A stretch of 64,000 bases of DNA from Meconema thalassinum (Eukaryota; Arthropoda; Insecta; Orthoptera; Tettigoniidae). The position numbers and the translations under genes are program-made. Below, piece by piece: positions 20,335 to 31,027 of this stretch (within the stretch, counting starts at the first letter, position 1; every line of letters starts with the position of its first letter). Below the pieces are notes generated by a model. It had not been told where the DNA came from. It searched no databases and saw nothing but the letters and a program-made list of their open reading frames with translations. The stretch covers positions 1,215,176,609 through 1,215,240,608 of the forward strand of contig OX336388.2 in NCBI GenBank assembly GCA_946902985.2, in the 5' to 3' direction.

Positions 20335-21130
20335 AAATTCCCTTTTAGCGATTTTTAAGGCAATTTTAATCTACGTTGCATTTTGTAAGTTTTTTCGATC
20401 TAAATTACATCTCGCGATTGTTTTCAACCTCAGTTGCATTTTGTAAAGATTGACAATCTAAATTGCTTTTTAGTAAGTCTTTCAATGCAGGTGGCCGGGC
20501 CTTTTAGTGAGTATTTTGAATTTCAATTGCATTTTGTAAGTATTTTCAACCAAAACCGCATTTCGCACGAATTTTGAATGTAAATTGCATTTTGTTTGGT
20601 GGGCATTTTGCACATATTTTGATTCTCAATTGCATTTTTTGGGTATTTTGAATCTAAATTACATTTTGGAAGTATTTTCAATCTAAATTGCATTTTGTAA
20701 GTATTTTCAGTCCACATGAGTCGTTTGAATCTACCGTACATTTTGTAAGCATTTTCAATTTCAATTGCATTTTGTAAGTATTTTGAATTTCAATTGCACT
20801 TTGTGAATAATTTGGATTGGAACTGGGATATTTCAATCTGAATTGCATTGTGTATTTTCAATTTCAATTGCATTTTGTAAGTATTTTGAACCTTAATTGC
20901 ATTTTGTACGTATTTTCGATCTAATTTGCATTTTGTAAGTATTTTGAATTTCAGTTGCATTTTGTAAGTATTTGGACACTACATTGTATTTTGTACGTAT
21001 TTTGAATCTAGCCTACGTTATGTGGGTCTTTTTCAATCTATTCTTTTTGTGAATCTCTTCGTTTTAAATTCCCTTTTGTAAGACCATATTGTGAGTTTGT
21101 TCCATCTGAGTTTTTCTTTGTACGTATTTT
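20335..21130. repeat. 29-bp minisatellite inside the retroelement
   Basis: The unit resembles TTTTGAATTTCAATTG followed by CATTTTGTAAGTA. TTTTGTAAG starts at 20741 and 20770, confirming 29 bp. About two dozen diverged copies span the region. The 719-bp relative at 31028 lacks the array. Confidence 0.85.
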
Positions 21131-21605
21131 CCGTCTCACATAATTTTCTTTCAGGTTTCCATTTCATTCTCATTTTCGCTACCACCCAGATCTTTAGGGG
21201 CCGATAACCTAGATGTTAGGCCCCTTAAAACAACAATTATCATCATCATCAAACCCGGCCGAAGTCGTCGGAATTTTTAAGAGCGTTATAATCCTTCAGT
21301 ATGCCTTCCTTCGGAGGGGAAGTAAAGCCGGCGGTCCCATGTCATAGATTTATGGCATGTAAAAGATCCTTCCACAGACTAAACTTGTGTGAAGTTAAAT
21401 TGTAAGTTAGATTCGTTGGACCACTCTATCAAAGTTTCAATGTTCACCACTAGGTATCATTGACATCTGGTAGCGAAAGTTGGAACTACTTGAAATTGAA
21501 CGGAACTTGTAGATCACCCTAGTGGTGTCCGCTTGAAGCAGCTACAGCCTCTGGCGAGCCGAACATGTCATCGGACTCTCCCGGCACTAAAAGCCATACG
21601 ATAAA

Positions 21606-22087
21606 TGAAATACTCACATCCAAGTACACTCGGCTATATGAGCACGATGTCACAAAGCCCCTAAAGAAACAACAGCAGCTTGATTCTTTTCCTATCCATT
21701 GACGGCCACGGCGGGAGACAACTGGGCTAGAGTTAGCTGGAACACCGGTTAGTGGTTTGTTGAATGTTCTTTGCGCTAGCCAAAACTGACCCTCTAGTTC
21801 CTTCATCATAATAAATGAAACTGAGATAACACACACTCAAGTGCATGAGGCTGATGAGATGTTTGTTTGTTTTCAGGTAAGCGATGATTGCTACATCCCA
21901 CTATACGACCTGTGCGCTTCGTCTCACGAACGTGAGTACTGATTTTCCATAAGGTGTTAATTAAGATTGAGCTGATATTTACGCACCAGGGAGCTGCCCC
22001 AGGTTTCCCCATCATGTGCTTAAAGGTCATTTGCTCAAAGTGCGGATCATGTTTTATCAAACGACGCAAATCATACAAGCGTTGATA
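21606..22087. other. No gene recognised
   Basis: Open frames on the minus strand (21519-22138) have no recognisable domain. Confidence 0.5.
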
Positions 22088-22095
22088 CTGTAAAG

Positions 22096-23523
22096 CAAGC
22101 GTTGTCAACCTTTTTGACACTGTGAGCACCTTTCTCATGCTGTACCATGTACCCGAGCACCATTAAGTCAAATATAATAATAACCTATCTATATATTTAA
22201 AACACTAAGCTGATTTTTGTTACCGCGACATTGAGATAACGTCTTAACGGATTGACTTCGTAATGCTTTCTAACGAGAGCTCTTGGCATGTAGATTTGCA
22301 GAGTGTCTTTAAACGGAAAATATAGGGTATATTTTTTAATTATAAAAGAGAAATGTAATATCTGTCGCTCCCACGCTTGCGCACAGTGGTTCTATTCCAC
22401 CAGACAAATGGCGCATCCCGCCGCGTCTTTCTGAGATCGTTTTTTATGAGAACTAAAAAGGGGGAACATTATAGTTGTGGCTCTATGGCTCAAACTTTTA
22501 GAATCAGTATATGTGGAGGCAGAAGCCTCCGTGGCTTAGGCGGCAGCACGCCGGCCTCTCACCGCTGGGTCCGTGGATCAAATCCCGGTCACTCCATGTG
22601 AGATCTGTGCTGGACAAAACGGAGGCAGACAGGTTTTTCTCCGGGTACTCCGGTTTTCCCTTTCAACATTTCATTCCAGCAACACTCTCCACTATCATTT
22701 CATTTCATCTGTCATTCATTTAATCATTGCCCCAGAGGAGTGCGTCAGGCCTCGGCAGCCGGCACAGTTCATATCCTCGCCGCTAGATGGGGGGCTTCAT
22801 TCATTCCATTCCTGACCCGGTCGGAGACTGGAAGCAGGTTGTGGATTTTCATATGTGGAGGCAAATGACTTAATGGGTAAAGAGCTATAATCCTTCGATT
22901 TGATTTAACATCTTCCAATAAAACACTTCAATTTTCCAATTTCCAATTCAGTTGGGGTACTTTATCATAATCAATAAAGCTCAAGGGGAAACTCGGGAAC
23001 GTGCAGGTCTCTATTTGCCTCATCAAGGTTTCAGTCACGGCCAGTTATATGTTGCGAAGTTGATCTTTAGACGGCCGTAAAGTTGCAACAGTGTCAAAAA
23101 ATAATTGTTCAAGAATGCATACTGCATAAGAGAATCCTTCAGTAAATATTTTTCCAAAGACCGTCATTCTTTTGACGGGTATCAACTAGTGATAACAAGC
23201 AGGCGCCCTTGTTCCTTTTCCTATTTCTCTTTCCCTCAGAAGTGCCGAAATAGCTAGGGATTTTTTTAAATACCAGGCATGCTGGAATTGCTTGGATGAC
23301 TCATCCAGATAAGATACATTTACGTGTGGAACGTCGAGTCGAATCAGCATATTTCATTTTACTCATAAAACAAGGATGTCCAATTGCGCAACCGAATTTG
23401 AATTGAAGAATAGATCTCAGGGGAGCTTGTCTGCGTGAGCACTTTTTGGCTCGTCTGATGAGAGCACCAAATTTTATTTAAAAAGCACCGTGGCGCTCGC
23501 AAGCACCAGGTTCAGAACGCCTG
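22096..23523. mobile_element. hAT-like non-autonomous element
   Basis: The left end CAAGCGTTGTCAACCT and the complement of the right end, CAGGCGTTCTGAACCT, are similar inverted ends. Flanks CTGTAAAG (22088-22095) and GTGTAAGG (23524-23531) match at 6 of 8 positions. GAGCACC occurs just inside both ends. Without the nested S3 SINE it is about 1.1 kb, with no transposase seen. Confidence 0.5.
22522..22850 (+). mobile_element. tRNA-derived SINE, family S3
   Basis: The head CCTCCGTGGCTTAGGCGGCA (box A) and GGATCAAATCCCGG (box B) start a 329-bp unit ending GTTGTGGATTTTC. ATATGTGGAGGCA is duplicated at 22509-22521 and 22851-22863. It lies inside the hAT-like element. Other copies are at 62237 and 62788. 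Confidence 0.92.
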
Positions 23524-23837
23524 GTGTAAGGTTACGTTTATATAGAAGGTTGATCCACAAGGAATGAGATCAAACTGTTTTCACTCATGTTTGTGTTATA
23601 ACTCTTCAGGGAGGGAGACATTACCTCTCTTTCGCATGAGATTCCACCTACTTGAGTATACCGTACTTGTAACAATGTCTGTAGCTTGGTCAGTGGAGTG
23701 TTCCCTAAATCAGGAGTTCTGTTTATGACCGAGGAAGTTGGAATTTAAAGGGTGGGAAAATTCCACTGCTTTCCAAAGTCATACCAGGTAGACTCGTAAA
23801 AGATCGCTGTAATCACATTTGGTGTTTACAATATGAA

Positions 23838-24163
23838 AACAAGTAGTTCCGTGAAGAACTATATAGCCTATTTTCATATATCCCACTTATGTTAATTGCC
23901 TCTATCAACATACAAAATTTCAATTTGATTGCTGTAATAGATTCGTAGATGTTGAGAACCGTCTAAATATTTCGGATGGTCGCCATGATGGATTTTTATA
24001 TATGTAGGTCTTAGAGTTATGTACTATTACATGAACATTGTTGTGTAGGTGTATTATTCAAACTTCAATCGCATGATTAGGACACAAGAAATAAAAACGA
24101 GATTTTTAAATTTCGCACAGCTGCCATCTTGTGGTTATGAAAACAATTGAAATAAATTTTGTT
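23838..24163 (+). mobile_element. Helentron-like element, copy B2 (truncated)
   Basis: It begins AACAAGTAGTTCCGTGAAG and follows the complement of B1's right end for about 320 bp, including GGATGGTCGCCATG and CAGCTGCCATCTTGTGG boxes. It then stops without the AGCCTA terminal hairpin. Confidence 0.65.
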
Positions 24164-24169
24164 GAATGA

Positions 24170-25103
24170 TCGCCCCACTTTGAGCAAAGATAACGTTAAG
24201 TTGTAGAATGTTTCACACATCTTAAGATAACTCTTAGCAGATGATATCACTGTCAGCTGGATCGCACTCTTTGGCTGCTTCATACTGTCTATCCATTCAC
24301 CCCTCAGACACATCTATTATTTTTGCTGTTCTTAAATACGGTTGGTGCTGCATCCTAGGGGGGAAATACTGTTTGTTGAATTGGTTACTAGGCTATGGCT
24401 ATATCAATAAGATCAACATGAGAAAACGATGTATAAAGAGAGATGTTTTGTAATTATTTCATCGTGCAATACGTGTTAGGTATATGCTGATAGAGAGAAC
24501 CTTAGTTGTGGTCAGTCGGTGCAGCCATTTCCAAGGGTATTTGGAAACCAATGGAGACGGGTAAATTTCATTAAGTGAGCAAGCAGTCTAAAGCAGCCAC
24601 AAGTGCCATCTAGCTGGCAGTAGAGTGACATTGTCTCTGCTGTGCTCAGACAAATGGCATATTTTAATGCAACGTTATTTATATGACAGAAGCGGGTACA
24701 TGATATATAAGAGAAAGTGTATTTTTTATGTGGAAGCGTTAGCAGCCCCAATCTAAGGGACCAGAGGCTTCTCTGTCAGGGTTACCATAACTTAGCCGAG
24801 GTGATCCAGTTTTAAGGCGCCAAACGTTTCATCGATTTCAACATGTGTGCGGATTAATTTGACGAAAACTGAAGAGATGCAACTTAAATTCTAAAAGACA
24901 ATGGCTGTGCCTTGATAGTTGCAAAAGTTTAATAAAAGATTATCATACCTAGATGTATTACAACTAACCTCCAATTTCTTAAATCTCTATGTCATCTCAA
25001 CATAATATGTTGTTATAAACATTCATAATATTCTACATATCATGAGCCTTATAGGATCTTCTCATCCACCCCTTTTTATTTTAAAATGTGTAAATATCAA
25101 GAT
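24170..25103. other. No gene recognised
   Basis: Unique-looking sequence. Short frames at 24241-24453 and 24512-24751 show no domain. Confidence 0.5.
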
Positions 25104-25115
25104 AATCTGGATATC

Positions 25116-25326
25116 TTTGAAAGAATAATAAAATTTCCGCCTTTCAATACTATTTATTGCTAATTGCTTACAGAGACATGTTTCGAGGGCTAACACTCCC
25201 CCTTCATCAGCCCTCGAAACATGTCCCTGTAAGTAATTAGCAATACATAGTATTGAAAGGCGGAAATTTTATTATTCTTTCAAAGTTATAGTTACGTCAA
25301 TACGGACCTGAATAATCGACATTATG
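25116..25326 (-). mobile_element. Palindromic hammerhead-bearing element with target duplication
   Basis: AATCTGGATATC flanks it on both sides (25104-25115 and 25327-25338), a 12-bp duplication. Most of the element is a near-perfect inverted repeat: about 77-nt arms (25115 onward and ending at 25285, each containing TTTCCGCCTTTCAATA or its complement) around a loop of about 17 nt. A hammerhead core spans the centre on the minus strand. About 40 bp of non-palindromic sequence ends the unit. No coding sequence. Confidence 0.7.
25172..25215 (-). ncRNA. Hammerhead-ribozyme-like motif
   Basis: The minus strand reads CTGATGA, a stem II of GGGGG... against ...CCCUC with an 8-nt loop, then GAAAC and ATGTC, the usual minimal stem III plus GUC cleavage site. 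All core positions CUGAUGA and GAAA are intact. Stem I is weak because the flank belongs to the big palindrome. Confidence 0.6.
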
Positions 25327-25338
25327 AATCTGGATATC

Positions 25339-25502
25339 GTCATGGTATTCCACCCAAGATTAGAAAATGTTGAGGGAAGAGTCTAAATTTACTCCTACTA
25401 ATATACTTGTAAATTGTATTTTAAGTCTTAAGAGTTTTAAAGAAAATCCAGTGAATAGTAGATATCATTCAATAAATGCTGCTATAACTTGAAATATAGA
25501 TC
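25339..25502. other. No gene recognised
   Basis: Short AT-rich spacer. Confidence 0.5.
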
Positions 25503-25510
25503 CTCTAGAT

Positions 25511-25992
25511 CAGGACTGTCCAAACTACGGCCCGAGGGCCGGATACGGCCCGCGAGACTATTTTGTCCGGCCCTCGCCGTGTCGCCAAAACTTTGAAACA
25601 AGTTCCAGTCGTCGCACTAAACTAAATTATCATGAACTTTATTTCATAATTTGATTAATAATTGTGTCAAATTAACATAAGTACTCACTCCTTGTCATTC
25701 ATGCTGTATGAGTGTATTAAATATCATCGTACCGTACTTCTATTTTAAAGGGATTTATTAAAAATATTTCAATTTATTTTTAATGTTTTATTTTTTATCC
25801 ACTACAAATAAATATAGAAAATGGCAATAATACTAAGAAAACTAAGGTCAGACAGCCACAAAACTCACCATATTGTACCTATATTTCAAAGCAAAATCCT
25901 TACCCCTCAAACCCCCCGGAGTGTTACTGGACCGCAAGGTTCTCCAACTATTTACAATGTGGGCCTTAGTTAAAAAACGTTGGGCACCCCTG
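25511..25992. mobile_element. hAT-type MITE
   Basis: Ends CAGGACTGTCCAAACTACGG and GTTGGGCACCCCTG are inverted relatives of the 'CAGGGGTGTCCAAAC' class of hAT termini. The 8-bp duplication CTCTAGAT (25503-25510 and 25993-26000) is exact. The 482-bp interior is AT-rich and non-coding. GGCCCGAGGGCCGG...CGGCCCGCGAG lies next to the left end. Confidence 0.92.
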
Positions 25993-26000
25993 CTCTAGAT

Positions 26001-26922
26001 AATGCGTAATGGATCACAAAATAAGTATCATGTGCAAATTGATGAGTTTGCTAAAACTGTCCCAGGTAAGTATGAAAACTAATCCTAAAGCTCAGGTAGA
26101 GAATATAATATTAAAAAATATTTACAACTCTTGCACATCCACCCAAATATGTGTTTACATGCCAAATTATACGCGCACTTTAAAATGACACGCATTTCGT
26201 GGAATTACACGCCTATTGACAATGGTGTTGAGTTTACCCACAACTTCATCGTTTTGCCAATACCAGACTATATATGACCTAGTACATGGTGTATTCAGAT
26301 TGCTCCCGTGATAGCAGTATGGTCCGCATATTGATTGTACGTGAAGTTTGATTTTACCCCTGTCTGCCTTCTTTTCCCCTCTGTAGAAAGTCAGAGCGGA
26401 GTGAGGTTTGACGGATTGGCAGGCAGGCTGGCAGACTAAGCCTTTGGCTGGAAATGCTTTCAGATGCAGCTGCAGCCTCAAAACAAGCTACTCAATTCCA
26501 ATGTTCGAATATATTTGAATGTTGAAAACAGTGAAGCCCAAACAGCAGTTACAAGCTGCATTCTTTGTATGTTGCTTTATTTATGGTGAATGGGATTTAC
26601 TTCGTTCTTATGCAGTTGCAAAGTGCACTGGAGACAGAGTTTTACTCCACCACCACATCTCGTCTTTATGGCCATGCGTGGCAGTGCTTCCAGATTGTCA
26701 GTTTGGAATAACGATAGTAATAGTCACGGCTAGAAATTTGTCAACCTTAAAGTGTTTAAAACTTACCTATAAAATGACCTAGTGATATAAACTTAATGTT
26801 ATCCAATCGCTTTCCTATTTGACATTTAATATCAAGGAAATAGCGATGGGTACTTAGTAAATTTATTCCATCTTAGTTAATAAAAAAATATTATACATAA
26901 ATTAATGAAATGTAGCAAAATT
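26001..26922. other. No gene recognised
   Basis: Open frames at 26167-26481 (minus) and 26519-26782 (plus) carry no recognisable domain. Confidence 0.5.
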
Positions 26923-26933
26923 ACTGCAAAAAT

Positions 26934-27316
26934 AGCTTGCCACGGTGGGTGAGTGGTTATCGTGTCGGTCTACCAACCCCAAGCTTACAGGTTCACTCCT
27001 GGCCGTGGTAACTGTTTTCTTTTAAGGCGACAAAAATCACGACACGCATGTCATACGATGTTGGCATGTTGAAGAACCCATTTGTTTTCAGTAAGTCGTG
27101 TTCATAATGGCAAAATTAATCTCGGGATTTTCTGCCAACACAAAGTTCCTCATTTCTCTACTAGAAAGCGCTATAGTGTCAAGGAGCTTAGATATCTAAC
27201 CTCCTTGACTTTCATTGCGCTCCAAGGAACAACAAATCTCGACATGCAAGCTGCCCTCTGGGTTCCAAATAAAAAGCTTGCACCAGACACCCAAGGCCAT
27301 ACGATATATGTAAAAA
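26934..27316 (+). mobile_element. tRNA-derived SINE, family S4
   Basis: A 383-bp unit from AGCTTGCCACGGTGGGTGAG (box A) with a box-B-like GGTTCACTCCTGG to GGCCATACGATATATGTAAAAA. ACTGCAAAAAT flanks it exactly at 26923-26933 and 27317-27327, fixing both ends. Confidence 0.93.
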
Positions 27317-27540
27317 ACTGCAAAAATCCAATAAATTGACCCCAAAACTTTAAAACTTATAATAAATGTTAATGAAATGTTACAATCAATTTAGTCGTCA
27401 CGTTGACAATCGATAAGTTAACTTTCAGTCGGTCAACATAAAATAATTCCAATTACTGGAATATGTGAAAAAATAACTATAAATAAATTACATGTGATGA
27501 AGATATATTGTTATGAACTATTGTGAAAGGAGAAAACTAA

Positions 27541-27583
27541 TGGATGACATGTTTCGCTCGTCAAGCGAACATCATCAGATCCA
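27541..27583 (-). ncRNA. Hammerhead-ribozyme-like motif with full stem I
   Basis: On the minus strand TGGAT precedes CTGATGA and ATCCA follows the ATGTC cleavage site, so stem I pairs five of five. GTTCG and CGAGC form stem II after one bulged U, and GAAAC follows. Stem III is minimal. This is the best-formed of the window's hammerhead candidates. Confidence 0.65.
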
Positions 27584-27599
27584 AATTTGCAAGACAAAT

Positions 27600-28160
27600 A
27601 GCTCTACAAAACACTACCAAACCTACAGTGACACCCACTGTCCTCCAAAAACAAAATATAAAATATAAAAACCTGTCAGAAACTTAGTAAGTGTGGTAAT
27701 TATTACTAATCTATTAAGGAGTAGCTACTATTTCTGATATTCACTAAATCATTAAGCCCTAAACTACTACAGAATTGTAAACTAATATGCGGTAATGACC
27801 TATCAAGTACTCTACTGTAAAGATAGTAAAATGCTATATCAAATAGTGTTTGTCTACTAATAATATGTTGAAAGATGTTATATGATACTTATCTGAATTG
27901 TGTAATGTCTACAGGCTGCCCAGACAACCACTTTTGATGTAGTCAATTATTGCTATGTAACTTTGAATGCTTTGAATTTGATTAGCTTTTATAAGAGCAA
28001 TTATATCTTAAGTAGTTTATATCACGTTGACACAGGCTATATTTATCTATATTTTTCCACCTATCAAACAAACAAAAAACAACACAAAACTTTCACGTCA
28101 CATATTTTGTAGAAAAGAATTTCACCATCGGTAGAAAAAATATCCTCGCCAACATTCTGA
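27600..28160. other. No gene recognised; possible Penelope-like flank
   Basis: AT-rich sequence on the 5' side of the minus-strand hammerhead. I find no GIY-YIG or reverse-transcriptase motif in it. Confidence 0.4.
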
Positions 28161-28166
28161 AATTAT

Positions 28167-28400
28167 TTGTTTAAAATGAGCAGCCTTAAATGGCTTTACT
28201 TCGGCATTCTAAATACACTCGTAATAACAATCGCAGTCGACAACACAAATTTGCTGAATACACGTATGGTTGCATTGAGGTACTTAACCAAACTGGCATT
28301 ACTGTTACCGTCGCTTTCAACATCGCTCCCGGATTTGTTGCAAGCGCAGGTGTGTTTTCTGGACTGTGGATATTTTCAAGAAGTGAAGACTGAACAAAGT
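28167..28400 (+). other. Short open frames, possible relic of a small coding sequence
   Basis: One frame starts with a signal-peptide-like stretch (MSSLKWLYFGILNTLVITIA) in an AAAATG context. An overlapping frame ends 'NQTGITVTVAFNIAPGFV...GVFSGLWIFSRSED', more ordered than most noise frames here. They are in different frames and I do not recognise the protein. It could be chance. Confidence 0.2.
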
Positions 28401-28750
28401 TAATTCAATCTTCAGACCAACAGTGAGTTGTGTAGGTACTCATCTCACCGTATTCATCCTCACTTTAAGTCGATAATATCCAGTACCACATTTAAATATG
28501 CATTAAAACCTTTGCAAATATAAGAAACTGTCTTAAAAAGTGTAAAATAGTCTAATAAAGTCTATAAAAATCCAAAATAATGGTGAATAGGTTTAGAAAA
28601 TAACATCAAAATAAATAATGACAAAAAATGACCGAAAAATGAAGTAATAACTTAGCATGTGTACAATTTAGGATTTCTGGAGTTCTGTATAAGTTAGCTA
28701 AGTTTGTGGTGAACCAATTAAAAGATGACATGTCATCAAAATCCGGTCGC

Positions 28751-28755
<5 letters not shown>

Positions 28756-28793
<38 letters not shown>
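28756..28793. repeat. (AAT)n microsatellite
   Basis: About twelve AAT units. Confidence 0.95.
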
Positions 28794-29249
28794 CAGTAAC
28801 GTGGCATAATTTTTGTCCCGACCCTTTCTGCATAATGACTGAGCGTACAGCCCAAAACACTGCCTAAGTTTACGGGCCATAGTATTCTTCTGTCCAGTTC
28901 ACGTCCTCAATCACGTTTTCCTCTGTGTATTAAGGTGCAGCAGATGACTTTTTTGTTCCACATCATATGGCGAAAGGATTCTAGTTTCCGTCCTTCGATA
29001 GTAGCCCACAGGAGTTTCCTGCCTCTTAGTCATACGATGCAGAGCCTTTCATTGGCTATTGCACTAATATGTGGATTATTATTAATAATATTATCTTCTT
29101 GCGGGCCCTCCAGGATTTCATCCTTCCTTCCATGCATCAGAGTGAACATGCTTAGGTCGAGATGTGACTTCTTCTTAATGAGCATGTCAAAGTTAGTGTT
29201 TGAATGGTGTTCGCAAATGAATGCCTGTTTCTGAAATTTCAATACTTTT

Positions 29250-29603
29250 AAGAGATCCTTATCAATCCTTATCGATCTTCACCAGCCAAAGAGGAACCGT
29301 TTTGAGACTTCTAAAGTAGCATAACGAACATTTAGAAATTCTTTCAGCTGGTAATATGAAGAGGTGAGCGTAAAATGTTTTCCTTCTTTTACGGATCACA
29401 CTTGATATCTTTTCAGTGAGGTTGTATAGGCCTATTTCTAAGTTACTCCAAAGTAAGTAAATCTTTGAAGTTTGGACCAAGATTTTTTCTGATAATCCTC
29501 CTTTTCCTTAATTGCCAGTTTTTAAATTAGGCTATGTGTTCGAAGTGTTAAACATTCTGCTGCATATAATGATTCAGGTCTAATCACAGTTTGATAATGT
29601 CGA

Positions 29604-29605
<2 letters not shown>
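29250..29605 (-). pseudogene. LINE ORF2 C-terminal fragment (minus)
   Basis: The minus strand reads 'YQTVIRPESLYAAECLTLRT' from about 29592, then in other frames 'KNLGPNFKDLLTLE' and 'KISSVIRKRRKTFYAHLF'. This is the order seen past the reverse transcriptase in some arthropod LINEs ('Y.TVIRP..LYA.E', 'R.ILGP', 'IRKRR..FYGH'). The 'IRKRR..FY.H' segment also occurs at 13170, so both fragments likely come from one LINE group. Stops and frameshifts interrupt it, and no polymerase precedes it because an ATT microsatellite replaces the 5' side. Confidence 0.55.
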
Positions 29606-29607
<2 letters not shown>

Positions 29608-29641
<34 letters not shown>

Positions 29642-29642
29642 T
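29608..29642. repeat. (TTA)n microsatellite
   Basis: About eleven ATT/TTA units adjoining the LINE fragment. Confidence 0.95.
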
Positions 29643-29649
29643 CAGTTTT

Positions 29650-31018
29650 TTATTTACTCCAGCAGGAATATTTTGTTTGTTAAATAATTAGCTTTGTAGT
29701 CGACACGAGGGAGGTAATTTTAGCGGATATTGGATTTTTTTGTGTCTCGTATTATTGACAGCTATTTTAATTTCCTTTTGTGGAATGTTAACTGTGATGA
29801 CCTTATATTAATGACACGTCAGCTATTTATTAAATTACAACCCAAAAGTTTAACAAACACCTATAATGAGGTTATTTCTCGTTAGGTTGCCTTGTATTTT
29901 GCAAAATAATTAACAGCTTGCGAGTTCTGCCACCTGCTGCTTTTGTTTTCATTCGCTGTTTGTAGTTTGAATTAATCGCAAGTGTATTTTAAGTTTCAAA
30001 AGCCATTCACTACACTACTGTGCTCGGGGTGACTATCCATAACCAAATGTTGTTTGTCGAGTAAAACATTATATACAAACAAATATATAAATGATACCGT
30101 TTAACAGAAATTATATCCTGAAATAATATCCTGTTTATTATCTGTGTTTACCTTGCTACAGGAGTGTTTCCGGAGTTCCACCCGGTCTGACATTATGTTC
30201 CTCATGTGAATCAAGCAATAACTCTAAGACTGGCAAGATAAAATCATGCATGTGACCCTGCCGATCTCATTGTACATTTCCATACAGATCACAAGGAAAA
30301 CATCTCTGGTTTGGCCATTCCCAGCCAATAATAAACGCCATTAAATGCGAACTTGAGACTTTTGGTAGCTTAAGCTGATGGACATGCTGAGTTCTCATAT
30401 CCTCTCCGACCAATCCCACTACTACAACCACTTACCACCACCACCACCACCACCACCACTTCACATGTACCGTACAGTATGTATATTCTTAGAATAGTAC
30501 TGACTTTTCACCGGAATTAGCATGTCAGCATTCACACCTCCGACTCTCATTTGATCCTAGTTTGCATAGTTCACGTCCCCCTTAAATAAACAACGATAAG
30601 CACAAATTCACATTTAAACTTTCCTCTAACATCAATAAACCCGATGAGAAAGCCAGGATTATCGGCTGAGGGGACACGGCACACTGATCACGCGTCAGCC
30701 CATAATCGGCAAGGTATATGCCTGACAATGAGAAGCAATTACTTTATAGGTCATCATTTCTAATATGTTGTTGAGCCAAATTTTAAATTTTTTAACTTCG
30801 ATATACGCACCTCAGAAAAGGTTTTTTATGGTGTTGCATCTTTTTATGACTCTGAATGTCTGTATTAAAATAGTTTTCACTCCTATTTAACATTCTTACT
30901 ACAACACCAGTTTTAAGATTGGAAATTCATATTGAAATGATAGACGCTATTTTACAGTGTTGTCTATTTCGACCGACTGGAAAGCTTTCTTTAATATAAA
31001 TTCGTAGTTCATGTCCTC
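29650..31018. other. No gene; small repeats only
   Basis: Holds a (CAC)n tract (30434-30461), an S6 SINE 3' fragment (30655-30715), and a dispersed repeat at about 30945-31000 (CGACCGACTGGAAAGCTTTC) related to sequences at 33575 and 58330. Otherwise nothing. Confidence 0.5.
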
Positions 31019-31027
31019 TCCTAGTCT

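Larger units (their letters stand above)
19738..21250 (+). mobile_element. Non-autonomous non-LTR retroelement, 1.5-kb copy
   Basis: Flanked by the exact 10-bp duplication AAACCCGGCC. It begins TCCCCCAGGGGCTCACATCC and ends GGCCGATAACCTAGATGTTAGG...AACAATTATCATCATCATC, a short ATC-repeat tail. The opening segment (CAGGGGCTCAC...GTTGGCGACC) is partly repeated near 20098. No polymerase is encoded. A shorter relative is at 31028-31746. It differs mainly by a TCTCC tract and a 29-bp minisatellite in the 3' half. Confidence 0.75.
19664..21605 (+). mobile_element. tRNA-derived SINE, family S2, split by an insertion
   Basis: The head GGTGGCGTAGTTTGTAGCATGC and box B (GGGTTCAAACC) lie at 19672-19737. 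The body resumes at 21251 with AAACCCGGCCGAAGTCGTCGG and runs to GGCACTAAAAGCCATACG at about 21600. AAACCCGGCC is duplicated at the break (19728-19737 and 21251-21260), so the inserted element landed in box B itself. That should cripple the SINE's internal promoter. Confidence 0.85.

Noticed and set aside
22522..22620. tRNA gene at SINE heads (also 26934, 34478, 35845, 55418, 62237)
   Set aside because: Boxes A and B are present, but the heads are embedded in 200-400-bp SINEs with target duplications and diverged cloverleaf positions. None looks like a functional tRNA.
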